A stretch of DNA of 18,241 nucleotides, taken from the NCBI GenBank assembly GCA_024280535.1, contig JAJRPY010000020.1:1-18241 (forward strand), read 5' to 3'. A program made the translations under genes and the position numbers. The notes below the pieces were generated by a model. That model was given only the letters and a program-made list of their open reading frames with translations. It was not told where the DNA came from and ran no database searches. Origin of the DNA: Gammaproteobacteria bacterium (GTDB lineage Bacteria; Pseudomonadota; Gammaproteobacteria; PS1; Pseudothioglobaceae). Position 1 is the stretch's first letter. Each line of letters begins with the position of its first letter. Below are positions 16,351-18,241 of the stretch, piece after piece.

Positions 16351-17466
16351 CTATTCAAAATAATTCATCACCCTGTAGCCGCCCTCTTTTAAATAGGTTT
16401 CTTTTTTCATATTGTCCAAATCAGTTTTCATCATATCATCGACTAATTCTTTTAATTGATATTCCCGCTTCCAACCTAGTTTTTGCTCAGCTTTGCTAGG
16501 GTCTCCAAGTAGGGCATCTACTTCGGTTGGGCGAAAATATTTTTCATCAACTGATAAAACCTCACTGCCTATAGCAATTTGATAATCTGGATTATGGCAC
16601 TGTTTAACCACTGCTTTTTCATTAATGCCTGTGCCGCTGAATGTTAATTCTACGCCAATATGGGAAAATGCCATGATTACAAAATCACGTACGCTGGTGG
16701 TTTTTCCAGTGGCAATGACCCAATCTTCTGGCTCATCAGCTTGCAAAATCAGCCACATCATTTTGATATAATCTTTGGCATGCCCCCAGTCTCTTTTGGC
16801 ATCTAAATTGCCTAAATACAACTTATCTTGCAAACCGAGTGCAATTTTTGATACTGCCCTGGTAATTTTTCTAGTGACAAAGGTCTCTCCCCGAATTGGG
16901 CTTTCGTGATTGAATAAAATACCGTTACAAGCAAACATATCATAGGCTTCACGGTAATTAACCGTTATCCAATACGCATACATTTTGGCAGCGGCATACG
17001 GACTACGTGGATAAAAAGGTGTGTTTTCATTTTGCGGGGTTTCTTGAACCTTACCAAACAATTCACTGGTGGAGGCTTGATAAATTCTGGTTTTTTGCTC
17101 AAATCCCAACAAACGAACCGCTTCTAAAATTCTTAATGTGCCCGTACCATCCGCATTGGCAACATATTCCGGCGTTTCAAAAGAAACAGCCACGTGGCTC
17201 ATTGCTGCCAAGTTGTAGATTTCATCAGGCTTGGTTTGTTGAATAATTCTGGTCAAATTCATACTGTCGGTCATATCGCCATGATGTAGGAAAAATTTAA
17301 CATCCTCTTCATGCTGATCTTTAAATAAATGATCAATCCTATCGGTATTAAACAGCGATGAGCGGCGCTTAATCCCATGAACTATATACCCTTTTTTTAG
17401 TAAAAACTCTGCCAAATATGCCCCATCTTGCCCTGTTATGCCTGTAATTAATGCTACTTTATTCAT
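16351..17466 (-). CDS. gmd: GDP-mannose 4,6-dehydratase
   Basis: Gmd converts GDP-D-mannose to GDP-4-keto-6-deoxy-D-mannose, the shared precursor of GDP-fucose, rhamnose, perosamine and related sugars. The 371 residues match the family. [12 protein letters not shown] (9-20) binds NADP, and the [14 protein letters not shown] loop is typical of Gmd. The catalytic set is Thr133 and Glu135 in [11 protein letters not shown], with Tyr157 and Lys161 in [26 protein letters not shown] and [16 protein letters not shown] are diagnostic. The ATG overlaps the manC TGA (ATGA), with a GGGAG ribosome site just upstream. Next to fcl, the product is expected to be GDP-L-fucose. Confidence 0.97.
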   Translation of the reverse strand: MNKVALITGITGQDGAYLAEFLLKKGYIVHGIKRRSSLFNTDRIDHLFKDQHEEDVKFFLHHGDMTDSMNLTRIIQQTKPDEIYNLAAMSHVAVSFETPEYVANADGTGTLRILEAVRLLGFEQKTRIYQASTSELFGKVQETPQNENTPFYPRSPYAAAKMYAYWITVNYREAYDMFACNGILFNHESPIRGETFVTRKITRAVSKIALGLQDKLYLGNLDAKRDWGHAKDYIKMMWLILQADEPEDWVIATGKTTSVRDFVIMAFSHIGVELTFSGTGINEKAVVKQCHNPDYQIAIGSEVLSVDEKYFRPTEVDALLGDPSKAEQKLGWKREYQLKELVDDMMKTDLDNMKKETYLKEGGYRVMNYFE

Positions 17467-18241
17467 AAATTCTCCCTTTTATAATCATCTTCTAATCTTT
17501 CAATATCATCTTCGCCCGTATAGCTACCCACTTGGGTTTCTATCATAATTAAATCTTTTGTTGTTGTATTTGCCAGACGGTGAACATCCCCAGCTTTAAT
17601 ATAAGTGGATTCGTTTTCATTTAAAATAAAAACCTGTTCATTTAAAGTTATTTCTGCCTGTCCTTGGATAATAACCCAGTGTTCGTTTCTATATTTATGC
17701 CTTTGTAAAGAAATTCTTTGGTTTGGGCTGACAACAATGCGTTTAACTTTATAGCCCGCATTCTCTTCTAAAACAGTCCAACTGCCCCAAGGACGATGAC
17801 CTGTTAAATGGATATTGGTTAATGTTGATTGTTGCTGCTGTAACTCTTCAACAATTTGTTTTACCTTCTGTGTCGAGCCTTTTTTGGCCACCAATAACAC
17901 ATCGCCAGTATTGACGATAATGCTATTGTTAATGTCAATCGTTTTAACTGGCTTATCAGATAGGATTAGATTATTATGCTCATCATTTGGCAATTCAGCA
18001 GCCAAAGCATCAAAACTCCCGACATCACTCCAATCCATATCACTAACCACAACACTAACTTTATCGCTTTTTTCCATTACCGCATAATCAATACTGTCCG
18101 CTGGAATATTGGCCATATCCGATGGATTAATGCTAATAATATCTTGCTGTTTGGCATTGTTATAAGCGACTAATGCCTGGTTGTAAATGTCTGGAGCATG
18201 TTGTTTTAATTCATCCAAAAATCCACCAGCTTTAAAGCAAA
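17463..18241 (-). CDS. manC: Mannose-1-phosphate guanylyltransferase / mannose-6-phosphate isomerase, C-terminal part (5' end outside window)
   Basis: ManC (type II, bifunctional) makes GDP-mannose from mannose-1-phosphate and GTP, and its C-terminal cupin isomerises fructose-6-P and mannose-6-P. About 258 residues are visible. The frame stays open to the right edge (reading [12 protein letters not shown]), so the apparent TTG start at 18218 is internal. The end of the nucleotidyltransferase domain shows DYAVMEKS and [13 protein letters not shown]. The isomerase cupin follows, with RPWGSW, the [10 protein letters not shown] metal-site region, VIIQGQAEI and AGDVHRL. It feeds gmd directly, which overlaps its stop by four bases. 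The missing N-terminus should hold the GMP-transfer signature. Identification is firm. Confidence 0.95.
   Translation of the reverse strand, partial: CFKAGGFLDELKQHAPDIYNQALVAYNNAKQQDIISINPSDMANIPADSIDYAVMEKSDKVSVVVSDMDWSDVGSFDALAAELPNDEHNNLILSDKPVKTIDINNSIIVNTGDVLLVAKKGSTQKVKQIVEELQQQQSTLTNIHLTGHRPWGSWTVLEENAGYKVKRIVVSPNQRISLQRHKYRNEHWVIIQGQAEITLNEQVFILNENESTYIKAGDVHRLANTTTKDLIMIETQVGSYTGEDDIERLEDDYKRENL

Noticed and set aside
18216..18218. TTG as the start of the manC frame
   Set aside because: The frame continues to the window edge with ManC-like residues, and the visible part lacks the N-terminal nucleotidyltransferase signature, so the gene is simply cut off.

Overview
The window looks like chromosomal DNA from an AT-rich gammaproteobacterium. 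The gene families (HypF, a YgiM-type SH3 protein behind valS, RoxA, group II truncated haemoglobin) and the base composition fit the sulfur-oxidising SUP05/Thioglobus group, free-living or animal-symbiotic. That placement is inference from gene content and is not proven. The standard code is used, genes are tightly packed, and neighbouring genes often overlap by 1 to 8 bases.

Layout, left to right. (1) Bases 1-1798, plus strand: the 3' part of hypF (NiFe-hydrogenase maturation) and an overlapping SIS-domain sugar-phosphate isomerase, the end of a hydrogenase accessory operon. (2) Bases 1799-2471: about 670 AT-rich bases without a convincing gene. They hold a plausible sigma70 promoter, two short doubtful reading frames and a perfect 19-base palindrome. 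(3) Bases 2472-2868: a small protein made of two copies of a roughly 52-residue module, followed by a clear rho-independent terminator. (4) Bases 2899-3153, minus strand: a GIY-YIG mini-endonuclease, divergent from valS. (5) Bases 3208-9587, plus strand: a housekeeping run of valS, an SH3/coiled-coil/membrane-anchor protein, guaB, a group II truncated haemoglobin and the ribosomal oxygenase roxA. (6) Bases 9590-18241, minus strand: a surface-polysaccharide or glycan operon. In transcription order it is manC (5' end outside the window), gmd, an FkbM methyltransferase, fcl, a PglK-type ABC flippase, a GT-B glycosyltransferase, galE and a WbpV/Gnu-type epimerase/reductase.

How the genes work together. 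ManC, Gmd and Fcl form the route mannose-1-P to GDP-mannose to GDP-4-keto-6-deoxymannose to GDP-L-fucose. The FkbM methyltransferase lies between Gmd and Fcl and may O-methylate the fucose or a neighbouring sugar. GalE supplies UDP-Gal or UDP-GalNAc, and the last gene may make a further UDP-linked amino sugar. The glycosyltransferase builds the glycan and the PglK-like ABC protein would flip a lipid-linked oligosaccharide across the inner membrane. No phosphomannomutase, initiating sugar-phosphate transferase, polymerase or ligase is visible, so the operon must continue to the right or rely on genes elsewhere.

No tRNA, rRNA, CRISPR array, insertion sequence or transposase was found. The least explained parts are the two-repeat small protein with its unusual upstream region, the isomerase fused by overlap to the hydrogenase operon, and the very AT-rich glycosyltransferase with its own promoter-like gap.
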